The notes under the pieces were generated by a model, which saw nothing but the letters and a program-made list of their open reading frames with translations, was not told where the DNA came from and did not search any database. Of a DNA stretch of 64,000 nucleotides, positions 25,659-36,930 are shown piece after piece. The position numbers and the translations under genes were made by a program. This stretch comes from Mesorhizobium ventifaucium (GTDB taxonomy: Bacteria > Pseudomonadota > Alphaproteobacteria > Rhizobiales > Rhizobiaceae): NCBI RefSeq assembly GCF_935822925.1, contig NZ_CAKXZS010000024.1:99796-163795 (forward strand). The letters run 5' to 3'. Each line of letters starts with the position of its first letter. The first letter of the stretch is position 1.

Positions 25659-26474
25659 TCAAAAGCGGATGACGGTGCCAAGGATGGGACCGTGCTGGAT
25701 GACGTCGTAGACGAAGCCGTCATCCTCATAGTCGACGCCGAGCGCCCGATAGCCGGCGACGAACGAAAATCGCTCGTTCCATTGGTACCCGACACCGCCA
25801 AGCACATCCCAGGTTATGTCGGAGCCCGCGCCGAAGCCTCCAATGATACCCCATCCCGTGAGATACCACGATGCGTTGATGTCGTAGCGGCCCTTCAGGC
25901 CGATCACGGGGTCAACCCAGGTGCTGCCGTCGCTGCCGCTGAAGGCGGCGAGTGGGGGGCCGCCGGCAGCCAAGCTGAGTTCGATGTCGTTGTCGACGCT
26001 CCAGATGCGGGCGCCGGCCATCAGATCCAGAGTCGCCGTCGGCTGGGCAATAGCCCGGTATTCGCCCATGAAAGTCGCGGTCAGGCTGCTGGTTTCGACA
26101 CTTCCCGCGAGCGTGAGAGGGATGCCTCCGACCGTTCGAGTGACCGACTCGTCATCCTCGATCTTCACATAGATTATGTCTGCGACGAGTCCCCATGTGC
26201 CATTGGTTGCCTCGGCCACGACCATGCCTCCGAAGCGTAGATTGTCGAAAATATCGCCGAAGCTCATGTCGATGTCGACCGGCTCACGTCCGAAAAGACC
26301 GACGTCGCCTTGCAGCCCCGCGCCCCAGAAGTACGGCGCCACGCTGAAGGTCCACTCGCTCGTGGGCAGAGGAGCTTCGGGCGGCGCCTCGACTGCAACA
26401 TCAGCCGCTTGCGCGCATGTTATGCCGAGCAGCGTTGCGGCAAGCGCGGAAATAAGTGTTTCACGGATGTTCAT
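25659..26474 (-). CDS. outer-membrane beta-barrel protein
   Basis: 271 residues. Cleavable signal peptide (ending AQAAD), then alternating beta strands (WTFSVAPYFWGAGLQGDVGL, GTWGLVADIIYVKIED, ERFSFVAGYRALGVDYE) and a C-terminal phenylalanine in GTVIRF, the sorting signal of outer-membrane barrels. Probably 8-10 strands. The ATG at 26474 has AGGAGAGG upstream; the in-frame TTG before it is not needed. First gene of the operon with DUF2092; a barrel with a LolA-like partner suggests an envelope transport or sensing role, unproven. Confidence 0.85.
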   Translation of the reverse strand: MNIRETLISALAATLLGITCAQAADVAVEAPPEAPLPTSEWTFSVAPYFWGAGLQGDVGLFGREPVDIDMSFGDIFDNLRFGGMVVAEATNGTWGLVADIIYVKIEDDESVTRTVGGIPLTLAGSVETSSLTATFMGEYRAIAQPTATLDLMAGARIWSVDNDIELSLAAGGPPLAAFSGSDGSTWVDPVIGLKGRYDINASWYLTGWGIIGGFGAGSDITWDVLGGVGYQWNERFSFVAGYRALGVDYEDDGFVYDVIQHGPILGTVIRF

Positions 26475-26625
26475 CAAAGTCCCTCTCCTTCAAATGGCTC
26501 GACGCGCTGACCGACCGGGTCCCGACATCACCCTCGGAAGCCACCAACATGCGCAGTTTTATGGTTCCCCCTCCTCGTGTCGGCCCGGTCACCTGCCGGG
26601 ACGCCCCGCGAACCTTGGCCTTTGC

Positions 26626-28554
26626 CTAGCCCGCCGGATTGTACCAGATCGGCGACGTGTAAGCGCGCTCCTGTATCGTCATTGGCACTTCCGGCGGCAT
26701 CGTAACGCCAAAGTATTTCGCGTCGTAGGCTGTCCAGCGCGGTGTCGGAATTTCCAGCACTCGAGCATAGTAGAAAGCGCGCGCGGCGGGATCGAAGTCA
26801 GGATCGGTCCAGACCGCAACGAGCTCCGGCTCGCCGATCGTGTTTGTCCAGGTCGCGTTGGCAATATCGACGGTGTTGCCGACCGCCGGCAACTTGCCGT
26901 CCGCGCCGGGCTTGCGGTCGCCGGACCAGGCGACGTCGTAGACCTTCTCATGCAACTCCCCTGCTGCGTCCATCCAGCCCTTGACGATCTGGTAACGGTC
27001 GAGGTTGGCGCCGATCGGATCTTTCAATGTGGCCACCAGGAATGTGGGAGATTTCCCCGCCGGCGCAGGTGGGAGATCGCCGCCCATGGGTACGCCCTTG
27101 GTGTAGCCGACTGCTGCCGGGATTCGTGTATTTGCGTCGTCGGCTACAAAATCCCATCCACCGAACAGCCGAACCAGCATCCGTGGCCCGGTGGTGGCGT
27201 AGACCTCTTTGCGCTCCATCGCATCGAAGATGGCCTCGCGGGTGTTCTCCGTTGCCCACACGGCAGCGTATCCGCTCGAAACCGTTTCCCAACCGGCGAT
27301 TGATTTCTCACCGAACTTGCCGAGCGCGTCCGTGGCGCGGTCTGCGCGGGGTTCGGTATGAGGGAACTTGCCGAAAAAGTTGTTCTCTTCCACTGCAGGG
27401 AGCGAATTGTGGGCGTCCGTCGACGCAATCATCCCGTATTTGTAGGGATTAACTCCAAGCTCCGCCTCGAGCTTCAGGCCATTCTTGAGAGCCGACCGGG
27501 CATACTCGAATTCCAGCATTTCGGGTGTCTTATCGACACTAAGATCGAGGTTGCCCTTGTCCCAGCGCTCGAAATTGGCGAACTCGTCGTTGGGCGACAA
27601 AGTGGGATGCGTCTCCCCATCACCCTTGGTCTGAACTACTTCCATCAGCGGCTCAAGACTCGCGCGGGTGCGAGCATATTCAGACGTGATCGGCTGCCCT
27701 CCGACAGGATTGACCAACGGATACATCAAGCCGTTCGACAGGTTGCCGTTGTGAGGAATAGCGAGCACGCTCCCGCCGGTCTTTGCCTCATAGTTTTGAA
27801 GCGCCTTCCAGAGGTCCTCCGGTTTGTCGCTCTCCAATGAGGAGAACGGCAGGATTTGCTCAGTCTTTGCCGCTCCATCACGGAACACGACAACGCGATG
27901 GAGGTTGTTGCCGCCGGTGTTGGATGACCATTCATAGCCGATCAAAGCAGTAAAGGTGCCCGGCTTGTAGTTGTCCTCCGCAGCCTGGATGTTCTTGTGC
28001 CAAACAGAACGGGTGATTTCATCGGAGCTAAGCGCCTGAGGCAGAGGCCCGCTTGTGCCGCCGATGCTCGCAACTATTTCGTAGTAGACGTTCATCGCCT
28101 CTTGGCCGCCGGCATTCAGCATCTGGTTCCAGCGCTTCAGCTGAGGATCTTCCATCAAGACCAGGTTTCCGGCCTTGATTTCGCCCATGGTGCCCATGTT
28201 CTCGGCGTGATCGGCGACCATGAGAAAGTCGAGCGGCCGGCTCAAACGCGCGCGCTGGCCGGTCGAGGTAGTCACCTCCTCGCCGCGCGCGAAGCGATAG
28301 GCCTCCTCCGGTCCGATGAAGTTGCCGAAGGCGATGGCATCGAACGACTGCGAGGTGTGCAGATGGGTGTCGCCGAACAGGGGACGCATGGGGAATGTAT
28401 TGCCGGCGTAAGGAGAGTACCCCTGCTTCCGGAAGAGGGTATCGGCCATCTGAGGGTCGATCGTCCCTTTGTCCGTCGTCTCCTGCGCCAGTACCGAATT
28501 ACCAAGCGCTGTGGTCGCGGCCAATACGGCAGCCAAATACATCAACACTCGCAT
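26626..28554 (-). CDS. DUF3604 protein (PHP-like periplasmic enzyme)
   Basis: 642 residues with a signal peptide (about 1-23). DUF3604 proteins have a PHP-superfamily metal site; visible here are GDTHLHTSQSFDA near 61-73, VADHAENMG near 112-120, IPHNGNLSNG and STDAHNSLPA, giving the His/Asp cluster of a metallohydrolase. Substrate is unknown. The ATG at 28554 has GGGAGGAAATC upstream, and its first 13 bases overlap the end of the preceding gene, so the two are coupled. It closes the set PpiC-HupE-unknown-DUF3604 on the minus strand. The protein seems complete. Confidence 0.9.
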   Translation of the reverse strand: MRVLMYLAAVLAATTALGNSVLAQETTDKGTIDPQMADTLFRKQGYSPYAGNTFPMRPLFGDTHLHTSQSFDAIAFGNFIGPEEAYRFARGEEVTTSTGQRARLSRPLDFLMVADHAENMGTMGEIKAGNLVLMEDPQLKRWNQMLNAGGQEAMNVYYEIVASIGGTSGPLPQALSSDEITRSVWHKNIQAAEDNYKPGTFTALIGYEWSSNTGGNNLHRVVVFRDGAAKTEQILPFSSLESDKPEDLWKALQNYEAKTGGSVLAIPHNGNLSNGLMYPLVNPVGGQPITSEYARTRASLEPLMEVVQTKGDGETHPTLSPNDEFANFERWDKGNLDLSVDKTPEMLEFEYARSALKNGLKLEAELGVNPYKYGMIASTDAHNSLPAVEENNFFGKFPHTEPRADRATDALGKFGEKSIAGWETVSSGYAAVWATENTREAIFDAMERKEVYATTGPRMLVRLFGGWDFVADDANTRIPAAVGYTKGVPMGGDLPPAPAGKSPTFLVATLKDPIGANLDRYQIVKGWMDAAGELHEKVYDVAWSGDRKPGADGKLPAVGNTVDIANATWTNTIGEPELVAVWTDPDFDPAARAFYYARVLEIPTPRWTAYDAKYFGVTMPPEVPMTIQERAYTSPIWYNPAG

Positions 28555-29246
28555 GATTTCCTCCCTCGATGATTTGCCGTTCCACTTTGTCGGGCTGCAG
28601 ATCGGTTTTGAAGATTGAGGCCTGCTGCCGTGCGCGAGGGGGCCGTCTCGAGCGTGCCCAGGTCTGCGCCGACCCGCTGATAATTTAGAACGAATGCGGC
28701 GATCCGGGCATCCTCGCCATAGAGACGCGCCACGCCGCGGGCGTAGGCTTCGCCGAACGTAAGGTGCCCTGCGGCGATCTCGGCGATCACCGCTTCGCCT
28801 GTGACCACGACAAGATCGCCATCTTCGGCCCCTGAGACGTGGACTGCCGTCCGAAAACCCTCAGCTGTCGGCTCGAAGCGTGACCACAGCATCGGCTCGA
28901 GCAGCACGATAGTCACCGATGTCGTCCACGATTCGGTCGACGCCGCGCTCAGCATTGCGCCGAATTGCTCCAGCGACTTCTTTGCCAAGCCGAACTTATT
29001 TCCGAACAGATCGACGCCCCCGCGATTGAAATTCGCCTGCGGAAGCCGCCGCGCTGCAACTTCCCTCGATATCGCACCGATGACATGGAGCGAATCGGGA
29101 TAGCCCCAGCTGAGCGAGCCGCGCGAGACTGACTTCGGGTCTTCATAGCCGCAGGCAAAGCCTTCCGAGCCAGGCGCCCAAGCGATAAAACCCGCCGCTG
29201 CCATCACGAGAACGACAGTTCGTTTCGGATATCTGACAGGCCTCAT
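28542..29246 (-). CDS. exported protein of unknown function
   Basis: 234 residues from the ATG at 29246, which has the ribosome site AGGAGGACCACG. An N-terminal signal peptide (hydrophobic about 10-22) precedes a mostly helical domain: SRGSLSWGYPDSLHVIGAIS, FGAMLSAASTESWTTSVTIV and GDLVVVTGEAVIAEIAAG. No family recognised. It starts 11 bp after the HupE/UreJ gene and overlaps the DUF3604 start by 13 bp, so it is firmly part of that operon. Constant association with DUF3604 and HupE would suggest a shared periplasmic pathway; function unknown. Confidence 0.75.
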   Translation of the reverse strand: MRPVRYPKRTVVLVMAAAGFIAWAPGSEGFACGYEDPKSVSRGSLSWGYPDSLHVIGAISREVAARRLPQANFNRGGVDLFGNKFGLAKKSLEQFGAMLSAASTESWTTSVTIVLLEPMLWSRFEPTAEGFRTAVHVSGAEDGDLVVVTGEAVIAEIAAGHLTFGEAYARGVARLYGEDARIAAFVLNYQRVGADLGTLETAPSRTAAGLNLQNRSAARQSGTANHRGRKSCEC

Positions 29247-29257
29247 CGTGGTCCTCC

Positions 29258-30307
29258 TCATAGAAACATCGCGTCCAGCCGCTCGACGCTCCAAAATGCC
29301 GCAACGGTGCCGACAGCGTAGGCCGAGCCGACGATCGCTTTCCGCGGGATGCTGACGAACTGTCTGATTGAGTAGACCGCGATCACTGTCAGGGCAATGA
29401 AGGCCAGCTGCCCGAGCTCGACGCCGAGGTTGAAGGCCAGCAACGCCAGCGGAATATCGTTTTGCGGCAGACCGAGCTCGACCAGCGCGCCGGCAAAACC
29501 GAAGCCATGCAGAAGACCGAAGGCAAAGGCCACGATCCACGGTCTTGTGATCGCTAGGCTGAGCCGCCCGCGCTCCATCCTGACGACTTCCGCAGCGACC
29601 ATGACAATGCTGATCGCGATCATCGTTTCGACCGGTGCTGAAGGCAGGGTCAGCCATCCCAATGTGGCGCAAGTCAGCGTGATGGAATGGGCAACCGTAA
29701 AGGCGGTGATCGCCTTCACCAGCTTGCGCCAGTCGCGCACGATCAGCATCAGGGCGGTGACGAAAAGTAGATGGTCGAAGCCCAACGCGATGTGCTCGAT
29801 GCCTTGGGCGACATAGGTCACGAAGACACCCCAGGCACTCTGAAATGCAGGGATCAGAGCCGATGGCTCGCTGGGCGTCAGCCGCGCCGTCCAGCTGTTG
29901 CCATCGGCGAACTGGACCCGCACAAGCGCATCGGTCATGGTCCGCTCCAACCCGTCGATCAGCACGTTCTGACCAGCCAGCGGTTCCAGAGTTCTCATGC
30001 GCCACGTCTGCACCATGGCATCGCCGGTCGGACGCGAGACAACAGGCGTCAGCGTCTCGATTTTGCCCGAGAACAAAGCCGTCAACGCCAGCCGCGCATT
30101 GCCCCGCATGGGCGTCTTGAACAGCACGCTGAATTCGTTGGGCGCCTCCTCCTGTACGCTGAGATAGGCGGGGCGAACCTCATGGGCTGAGGCATGCTGC
30201 GTTAGAACTATTGCCGTTGCAGCCACCAGCGCGAGCCAACTGAGCCAGCCAAAAAGAGCGACGCGACCGGCGCGGGAATCCGCAACCCGATGCGCCGGCC
30301 GGCTCAT
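29258..30307 (-). CDS. HupE/UreJ-family membrane protein
   Basis: 349 residues. A signal-like first helix (ending AHEVRPAY) and a periplasmic domain of about 120 residues precede a six- to seven-helix HupE/UreJ domain with GIEHIALGFDHLLFVTALM, TAFTVAHSITL and FGLLHGFGFAGAL. The His-rich helices resemble nickel/cobalt carriers of hydrogenase and urease clusters, but no such enzyme is nearby, so the substrate is open. The start overlaps the end of the isomerase gene. This HupE-with-periplasmic-domain type often precedes DUF3604 genes. Confidence 0.85.
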   Translation of the reverse strand: MSRPAHRVADSRAGRVALFGWLSWLALVAATAIVLTQHASAHEVRPAYLSVQEEAPNEFSVLFKTPMRGNARLALTALFSGKIETLTPVVSRPTGDAMVQTWRMRTLEPLAGQNVLIDGLERTMTDALVRVQFADGNSWTARLTPSEPSALIPAFQSAWGVFVTYVAQGIEHIALGFDHLLFVTALMLIVRDWRKLVKAITAFTVAHSITLTCATLGWLTLPSAPVETMIAISIVMVAAEVVRMERGRLSLAITRPWIVAFAFGLLHGFGFAGALVELGLPQNDIPLALLAFNLGVELGQLAFIALTVIAVYSIRQFVSIPRKAIVGSAYAVGTVAAFWSVERLDAMFL

Positions 30308-31179
30308 TTTACCGCCACGCTTGGAGCCGGCTGGGAGTCAAGCACTGCTTCGACGCCGTCGTCCAGCTCAACCCGATATTTCTTGCGCAGCTCGGTGAAA
30401 TACTCACGGGTTAGCGCTTCTTGCTTGCGGTTGCGCCATTCCGTCAGCACCGCGTCCCGCACAGCTTCGAAGGGCTTCGGTGCCGTCGCAGTGCGCTGCG
30501 TGACGAACACAAGATGGACGCCGTAGCCGGATTTCACCGGGCCGCGCCACGCGCCCGGCTCGAGCGAAAAGACTTCATGTGCGAAGTCGGCTCCAAACAT
30601 GCCCGACACCGCTAGTTCGTCCGTGTCGTTGAACCCGTCGCCGAACAGCAGCCGGTCACCCGCGGACGGTTCGTCTCCGTCCTCCGCGCTCAACCCGGTA
30701 AGCATCGCACTGGCGTCCGCCGCCGCATCCTTGCGATGCTCCGGGTTGAAATAGATTTGCTTGAACGAGAGTTTCTCCGGGGTCTCGAACTGGCCGATGT
30801 TGGCGCTATAAAATTGCCTGAGCTCGGCCTCGGTCGGCTCGGCGAGCTGAGCGGTGTCCTCGACGAGGAACTTCAGTTTCTGCGCCAGCCGCCGGCGGAT
30901 GATCGTGTCGTCCTCGCCGAGACCCATCGCCTCGGCCTCGCGCGCCATCAGCTTTTCGTTGAGCAGATCGTCGATGAGGCCTTTCAGCTCATCAGCGCTC
31001 GGCTCGCGCAGCCATTGACTCGACTATGTCTGCTTGAGCCAGCGTACGTCGCCTTCCGCGATACGGACCGGCTCAAGCGCTGCGTCTTTGGCCCGCGTTT
31101 CGTTCAACCAGGAATAGCCGCCGAACAGGATCGCGCCCACTACGGCGAAATGCAGCAACGGTTCCCTGAGCAGCTTCAT
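30304..31179 (-). pseudogene. PpiC/SurA-type peptidyl-prolyl isomerase with an internal TAG
   Basis: One frame from ATG 31179 reads through a single-helix anchor (LLHFAVVGAILFGGYSW) and VRIAEGDVRWLKQT to a TAG at 31024-31026, then continues without shift: SSQWLREPSADELKGLIDDL and the parvulin domain (LSFKQIYFNPEHR, SGYGVHLVFVTQR). Full length would be about 291 residues. TGG-to-TAG (Trp to stop) explains the break. The family folds or releases envelope proteins. The C-terminal part could still be made from the ATG at 30948 but would lack the anchor. It heads the HupE-DUF3604 operon, so polarity could affect those genes. Confidence 0.82.
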
Positions 31180-31946
31180 TGGTGGCCAACTCTGCGACTT
31201 TTCCCCGATCGCCAGTACGGCGGAGCGCACAACACCGCCCGCCCCGGCCCGGCGGCCGCGCGATTGAGGTCTGCTTTGCTTATTTCACCGCAAACGTCCC
31301 GATACTTGCTCCTCCACCGGGACGCACTTTTCTATTTGAGCCGCAAGATACCATGCGCAGAGTACAAGTCCATCCAAATCCCGCAAACGTTCTGCGTCTA
31401 CTGAATAACCAGAGTTTCTCTCAGATATCTTCGCGTGCGAACACTTGTCGGCCACCACATGGCTCATGGGCTCCGCCCTCGGCGCGCTTCGGAGCGTCTT
31501 CCGCCCAGCTTCGGTCGCTTCGCTCCCTGCAGCCGGTTCCCCGCGAAGGCGCCCACTCCGCTTGCACACCCGCTGCTCGCCGCGAGGCAGCGCAGTGCTG
31601 CGCCGCACCCCGATCTCTAGGCCGGCGTGGACGAGAGTGGTGGCTGGGTGAAAATCAGCCTTGCAAAAGGTGGGGAGTCCCTCGGCGCGTTGAACCGCGT
31701 GGCGTTGCGCGACAGTGCCGCATGCCCCGGTGCGCTGGCGCCATTCAAAATGTTGAGGGCAGCGTTTCGAAGATTGGGCTCAAACTCAATTAGACTAGCG
31801 GTCGCCAATGGCCGAGAACCTTGCTTCTTGAACTGGTCGGCGGGAACTAGCAAAGAGCGCCGTAACGGGCATCCGACACTGAACGCCAGAGCGGACGTTG
31901 ACTCTGTTCTCGCTACATCAACCCCACCAATCTACCGCCCACCGGG
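31180..31946. other. accessory intergenic region, no intact gene
   Basis: About 770 bp between the isomerase and the lactonase gene. Short frames exist on both strands but have no ribosome sites or recognised motifs. The only identifiable content is a kdgK 3' relic (31728-31780). Confidence 0.45.
31728..31780 (+). pseudogene. relic of the 3' end of a kdgK-like gene
   Basis: GCGCTGGCGCCATTC and the following bases match the last codons of the intact kdgK at 2819-2866 (GALAPFETLRAAFED there, GALAPFKMLRAAF here) at roughly four of five positions, with one extra T in the last part. Only this tail is recognisable. It shows that a second kdgK-type gene, or a rearranged copy, once lay here on the plus strand. 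Confidence 0.5.
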
Positions 31947-33922
31947 CTATGTCGAAGACGAGCGGTGGAGATCGACTCGCGCCACGGCGTAGGCGTCAAG
32001 AGAGATGAATTGGTCATCCAACCGTCTTCCGGGACTTTCCATGAAGTTCGGATCGGCTGCCGCCCGCTCGAACTGATCGGCAGCAAGAAGAGCGATGCGG
32101 GCGCTGATCGGCGTATCCGAAAGCTGCACTGATTGCTCTTTGGCAGTGAGATTCGAGAGCCACAGCGTCGTGCGCCCGTCTTTTTCGGCCGCGATCGCCG
32201 CGATGCTGTCAGCTCCGGAAGTTCCCACGGACAGCAGGGTGGCGCCGCTGAGTTTTGAGAGGCCTGCCATGACATGGAAAGCGGGATACACCATTCGGCC
32301 ATCCTGTTCGTCAAACCACGGCTGCACGAAATCGGCCTTCCTGTGGACGTATCCGAACGGGCCGGTGAAGTCGCCGAATGCGACGGCCTCGATTCCCTCG
32401 CGCGCGCAGGCCGCGAAATAGCCGACTGTCCAAGCCGCATTGAACAGGCCGCGCTGCCGAGGATCGATGCGGCTCAGACAGACCCGACCGTTCGCTTCAT
32501 TAGGCGCAGTGGACTTGCCGTAGGGGTTCTCGCGGCAGCCGAGCTGACTGGGACCTATACGCAGGGGCAAGCGGTCGCCCATGAAAGCACAGCCTGAGCG
32601 GATCAGATGGGGGATAGCCTGAAGCGTCTCCATCACGGAGACATCATCTGCTGCGTGCACGTTTGGACAGGTGGTGAAGGTTGCGTAGTCGAGCGCTCCG
32701 GTTGGCGGACGCTTGCGGTTTAGCTCGGTGAAGTATGCGGCCATGCCGCCGCCCAGCGGCACCCCGGGGAAAGCCCGGCGGGCGGCGGCGTAGTTTTGCT
32801 CGAAGCTGGGCATCGCCGGCCACGGTGCTCCCGGCTGCACCGACTTCATGTCCTGCGCGGGAAAGACCGAGACAGCTTCTGGATTGAGGCGAAGGTTTTG
32901 GACAGCATCCGCGAGAGGCACCAATTCGCCGAAGGGATCGAGCGTGCCCTTGGTGATGATCTCAAGTACGACGCCAGCGCCGGTCAACTGAGCCAGGGCG
33001 GTGTAACTTTCAAGCTCATCCTGGCCGTGCCCGAACCGGAGATCGACTTGGCAGACCATCCACTGCGGAGCCAATCGTCGAACGAGCTCGGGGACTTCAA
33101 GCGCGTGCTTCGCCTCGTCGGCAGCGACGCCGATGCCAATGCGGGGCACTCGACCGATGGCTCTGCCGATCGTCAGGTTGATGGATGGATAGGGGTTTTT
33201 GGAAGACCCGGCAGGGAGCGTTCCCAACAGCTGAAGTCGGACGGCCTGCGTGAATTTCTCGCCTTTCGGCAATCTGTAGGGCCACGGGCGACGCAGGGGA
33301 CGGACATAGGTTTTGTAGGAGGCGTCGGACCAATTGCGCTGATCCTCCATCTCAAAGGCGTCACCTTCCATGGTGCATGTGGCCCAGGTTCCAGGCACGA
33401 TCTCGTGCGAGAGCGCGCGAATGTCGGTGAACGGACATTTAGGATCGATGTAGTCCGGAAAAAGCGAGAGTTTTTCGCGACCGTCCTCGTGCAGCACCTT
33501 TACCGGCTTGCCGGCCAAACCCTCGATCGGATGCAGCACGACGAAGCCGGTTCTGTTGGTCAACACGTCAGTTTCGGGCTCTGCCTCCACCACAAACGAC
33601 AGGGCACCGTCGCTCCCGCCTGCGATTCGCGCCTGGTAGACCAGCCGACCGCACGCACCGGCGCATGTTCCACGGTAGGCGACGCTGAACGCATCCGGCT
33701 TTTCATCGATCTGGAGGTCATCGAGAACGGGCGTCTCGGTTCCCCATTTCTCGTCCCGTACGAGAAATGAGATCCCGCGCAGAACCTCGACCCCGCCGAT
33801 ACGCACATAGCGTATCGCCCCATTGTCAAACTCGACCGACAAGGGTCCCGCGCGCAGTGTCCGCAACTGCGGATCGACCTGTTCGGTCCCACATAAGCGG
33901 ATTGCTCGAGATGCTGCCGTGG

Positions 33923-33926
<4 letters not shown>
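31947..33926 (-). CDS. apnL: probable D-apionate lactonase
   Basis: 659-residue cytoplasmic protein without signal or membrane segments. Its N-terminal region (AIRLCGTE, RYVRIGGVEVLRGISF), VLTNRTGFVVLHPIEGLAGK and MEDQRNWSDASYKTYVRPL agree with my memory of the ApnL family, which opens D-apionolactone to D-apionate during breakdown of the branched plant pentose D-apiose. The start is TTG overlapping the stop of the ATPase gene (TTGA), matching the N-terminus of relatives. It is the last gene of a nine-gene sugar operon. No other signature apiose gene is nearby, so another aldonolactone is possible. Confidence 0.65.
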
Positions 33927-35017
<1,091 letters not shown>

Positions 35018-35028
35018 GCCGACCCTTT

Positions 35029-35877
35029 CTATCCGCGAACAGCGCCGAGCGTGAGCCCGCGCACGAGATGTCGTTGGGCAAGTACTCCCAGCGCGATCGA
35101 CGGCACGAGGGAGACGATGGCCAGGGCTGCCGCCTCGCCATATTGCGCACCCTGGAAACCGATGAAGGCGCGAAACACCGTTGGCAGCGTGAAAGCAGTG
35201 CGGCTGGTCAGAATCAGCGCGAAGAAGAACTCCGTCCAGCAGGCGATGAAGGCGAAGACGGCCGCCGCGACGATGCCGGGCGCGGCGAGCGGCACGGCGA
35301 CGCGCCAGAACGCCTCCCAGCGCGTGCAGCCGTCGACAAGGGCCGCCTCCTCCATCGATTTCGGCATGCCGCGGAAATAGGCGAACATCATCCATACCGA
35401 CACCGGCAGCGTGAACACCGTATAGGCGATGATCAGGCCGATATGCGTGTCGTAGAGGCCAACGCCGCGGTAGATCAGGAACACCGGCAGCACGATGCCG
35501 ATGGGCGGCAGGAAGCGCTGCGACAGCACCCAGAACGACAGATGCTGGCCGCCGGTGTTGTAGCGCGCCAGGCTGTAGGCCATCAGCGTGCCGAACAGGG
35601 CCGAGAGCACCGTTGCCGACAGCGAGATGATCAGGCTGTTGATCAGTCCGTCGAGGCCGCGATAGGCGAACAGCGCAGCTTCATAGTGGACAAGGGTGGG
35701 TGCGGTTGGGAACCAGACGGGCGGCACGGTGAGATAGTCGTCGCTCGGCTTGATCGAGGTGTTGAACATCCAGTAGAGCGGCCACAACACGAAGGCCAGG
35801 AAGAAGCCGAGCAGCAGGATGCGGCCGACCGGTATCGACCGGCGTTTCGGGCGACGGACAGGCGCGACGGCCGCCAT
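35029..35877 (-). CDS. sugar ABC permease, MalG type
   Basis: 282 residues with six transmembrane helices and the inner-membrane EAA loop (EEAALVDGCTRWEAFWRVAV) near residue 185 that contacts the ATPase. Its ATG at 35877 overlaps the stop of the MalF-type gene (TGATG), so the two permeases are translationally coupled, as is usual for CUT1 importers. The substrate is presumably the sugar or lactone processed by the enzymes of the same operon. Confidence 0.94.
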   Translation of the reverse strand: MAAVAPVRRPKRRSIPVGRILLLGFFLAFVLWPLYWMFNTSIKPSDDYLTVPPVWFPTAPTLVHYEAALFAYRGLDGLINSLIISLSATVLSALFGTLMAYSLARYNTGGQHLSFWVLSQRFLPPIGIVLPVFLIYRGVGLYDTHIGLIIAYTVFTLPVSVWMMFAYFRGMPKSMEEAALVDGCTRWEAFWRVAVPLAAPGIVAAAVFAFIACWTEFFFALILTSRTAFTLPTVFRAFIGFQGAQYGEAAALAIVSLVPSIALGVLAQRHLVRGLTLGAVRG

Positions 35878-36818
35878 CAGACCGGCTCCGTCTTCAAAAG
35901 CCGCCGCACCAGCAGCATCACTACGAGCGCGGTGAAGATGAGGAACAACCAGCTTCCGGCGGTCGCCTGCGACAGATGGAACTGGGTGAAGCCGACGGTG
36001 TAGAGATAGTACGACGCGGTGTAGGTCCGCGTGCCTGGCCCGCCGCCGGTCATGATGAAAATAGTATCGAACATGCGGATTGCATCGAGCAGCCGAAAGG
36101 TCAGCGCCAGCAGCATCATTGGCGCGAGATGCGGCAGGGTTATCGCCCAGAACGCTTGCCAGGCATTGACCCCGTCGAGTTCCGCCGCCTCGTAAAGGTT
36201 CGGGGGAATGGCGGTAAGCCCGGCGAGCAGGATGACGAACATGAACGGTGTCCACTGCCAAACATCGGCGATAATCAGCGAAACATAGAGCCATGGCGAT
36301 TCGGTCATCCAGCCGATCGTCACCTCCTGCCCCAGAAGTTGCGTCAAAATGTAGTTGGTCGGCCCGAAAGGCCGCTGCAGCAGCAGCGTCCAGGCCTGGC
36401 CGACGATGACCGGGCTGATGAACAGCGGCACGATCAGGATCGACATGATCACGCCGCGGCCCGGAAAGCTGCGAACCATGGTCAGCGCCACCAGAAGGCC
36501 GAGAACGAATTCGATAGCGACGCTAATCCCCGACAGCCACGCTGTCAGCAAAAGCGACCAGCGCGCGACGGGATCGAACACGACGCGCTCGAAATTCTTC
36601 AATCCGACAAAGGCGTGGCCCGGCACCTGGAAATCATAGTTGATGAAGGACACGACCAGCGAGAACAGCAGCGGATAGACCGACAGCGCCAGGATCAGCA
36701 GTACTGCTGGCGCCACCAGCAGCCATTTGAAGTGGCGGTCCGCCCATTGTGCGAAGCCCGACAGTCGTGGCGGGGCGCCAGCTGCCTTCAAGCGACTGAT
36801 GGTTGCGGTATGCTGCAT
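35877..36818 (-). CDS. sugar ABC permease, MalF type
   Basis: 313 residues. A hydrophilic N-terminus is followed by six membrane helices and an EAA loop (YEAAELDGVNAWQAFWAITL) near residue 210. Partner of the MalG-type permease whose start it overlaps by one base. It lies about 110 bp downstream of the binding-protein gene, a gap that can hold an mRNA-processing hairpin as in many such operons. Complete and typical. Confidence 0.94.
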   Translation of the reverse strand: MQHTATISRLKAAGAPPRLSGFAQWADRHFKWLLVAPAVLLILALSVYPLLFSLVVSFINYDFQVPGHAFVGLKNFERVVFDPVARWSLLLTAWLSGISVAIEFVLGLLVALTMVRSFPGRGVIMSILIVPLFISPVIVGQAWTLLLQRPFGPTNYILTQLLGQEVTIGWMTESPWLYVSLIIADVWQWTPFMFVILLAGLTAIPPNLYEAAELDGVNAWQAFWAITLPHLAPMMLLALTFRLLDAIRMFDTIFIMTGGGPGTRTYTASYYLYTVGFTQFHLSQATAGSWLFLIFTALVVMLLVRRLLKTEPV

Positions 36819-36930
36819 CGATTACATCCCAAAACCTGCCTGGCGGTTGCGACGAGGTGTTGCGGACCAAGCGCCCGCAACACCGATTTTGGTCAAGAAT
36901 GCCGGCCGGCGTCCCTGATGCAGGCCGAGC

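Noticed and set aside
31285..31651. Several 60-100-codon frames on both strands
   Set aside because: Arg/Ser/Pro-rich translations without ribosome sites or motifs; chance frames in GC-rich DNA.
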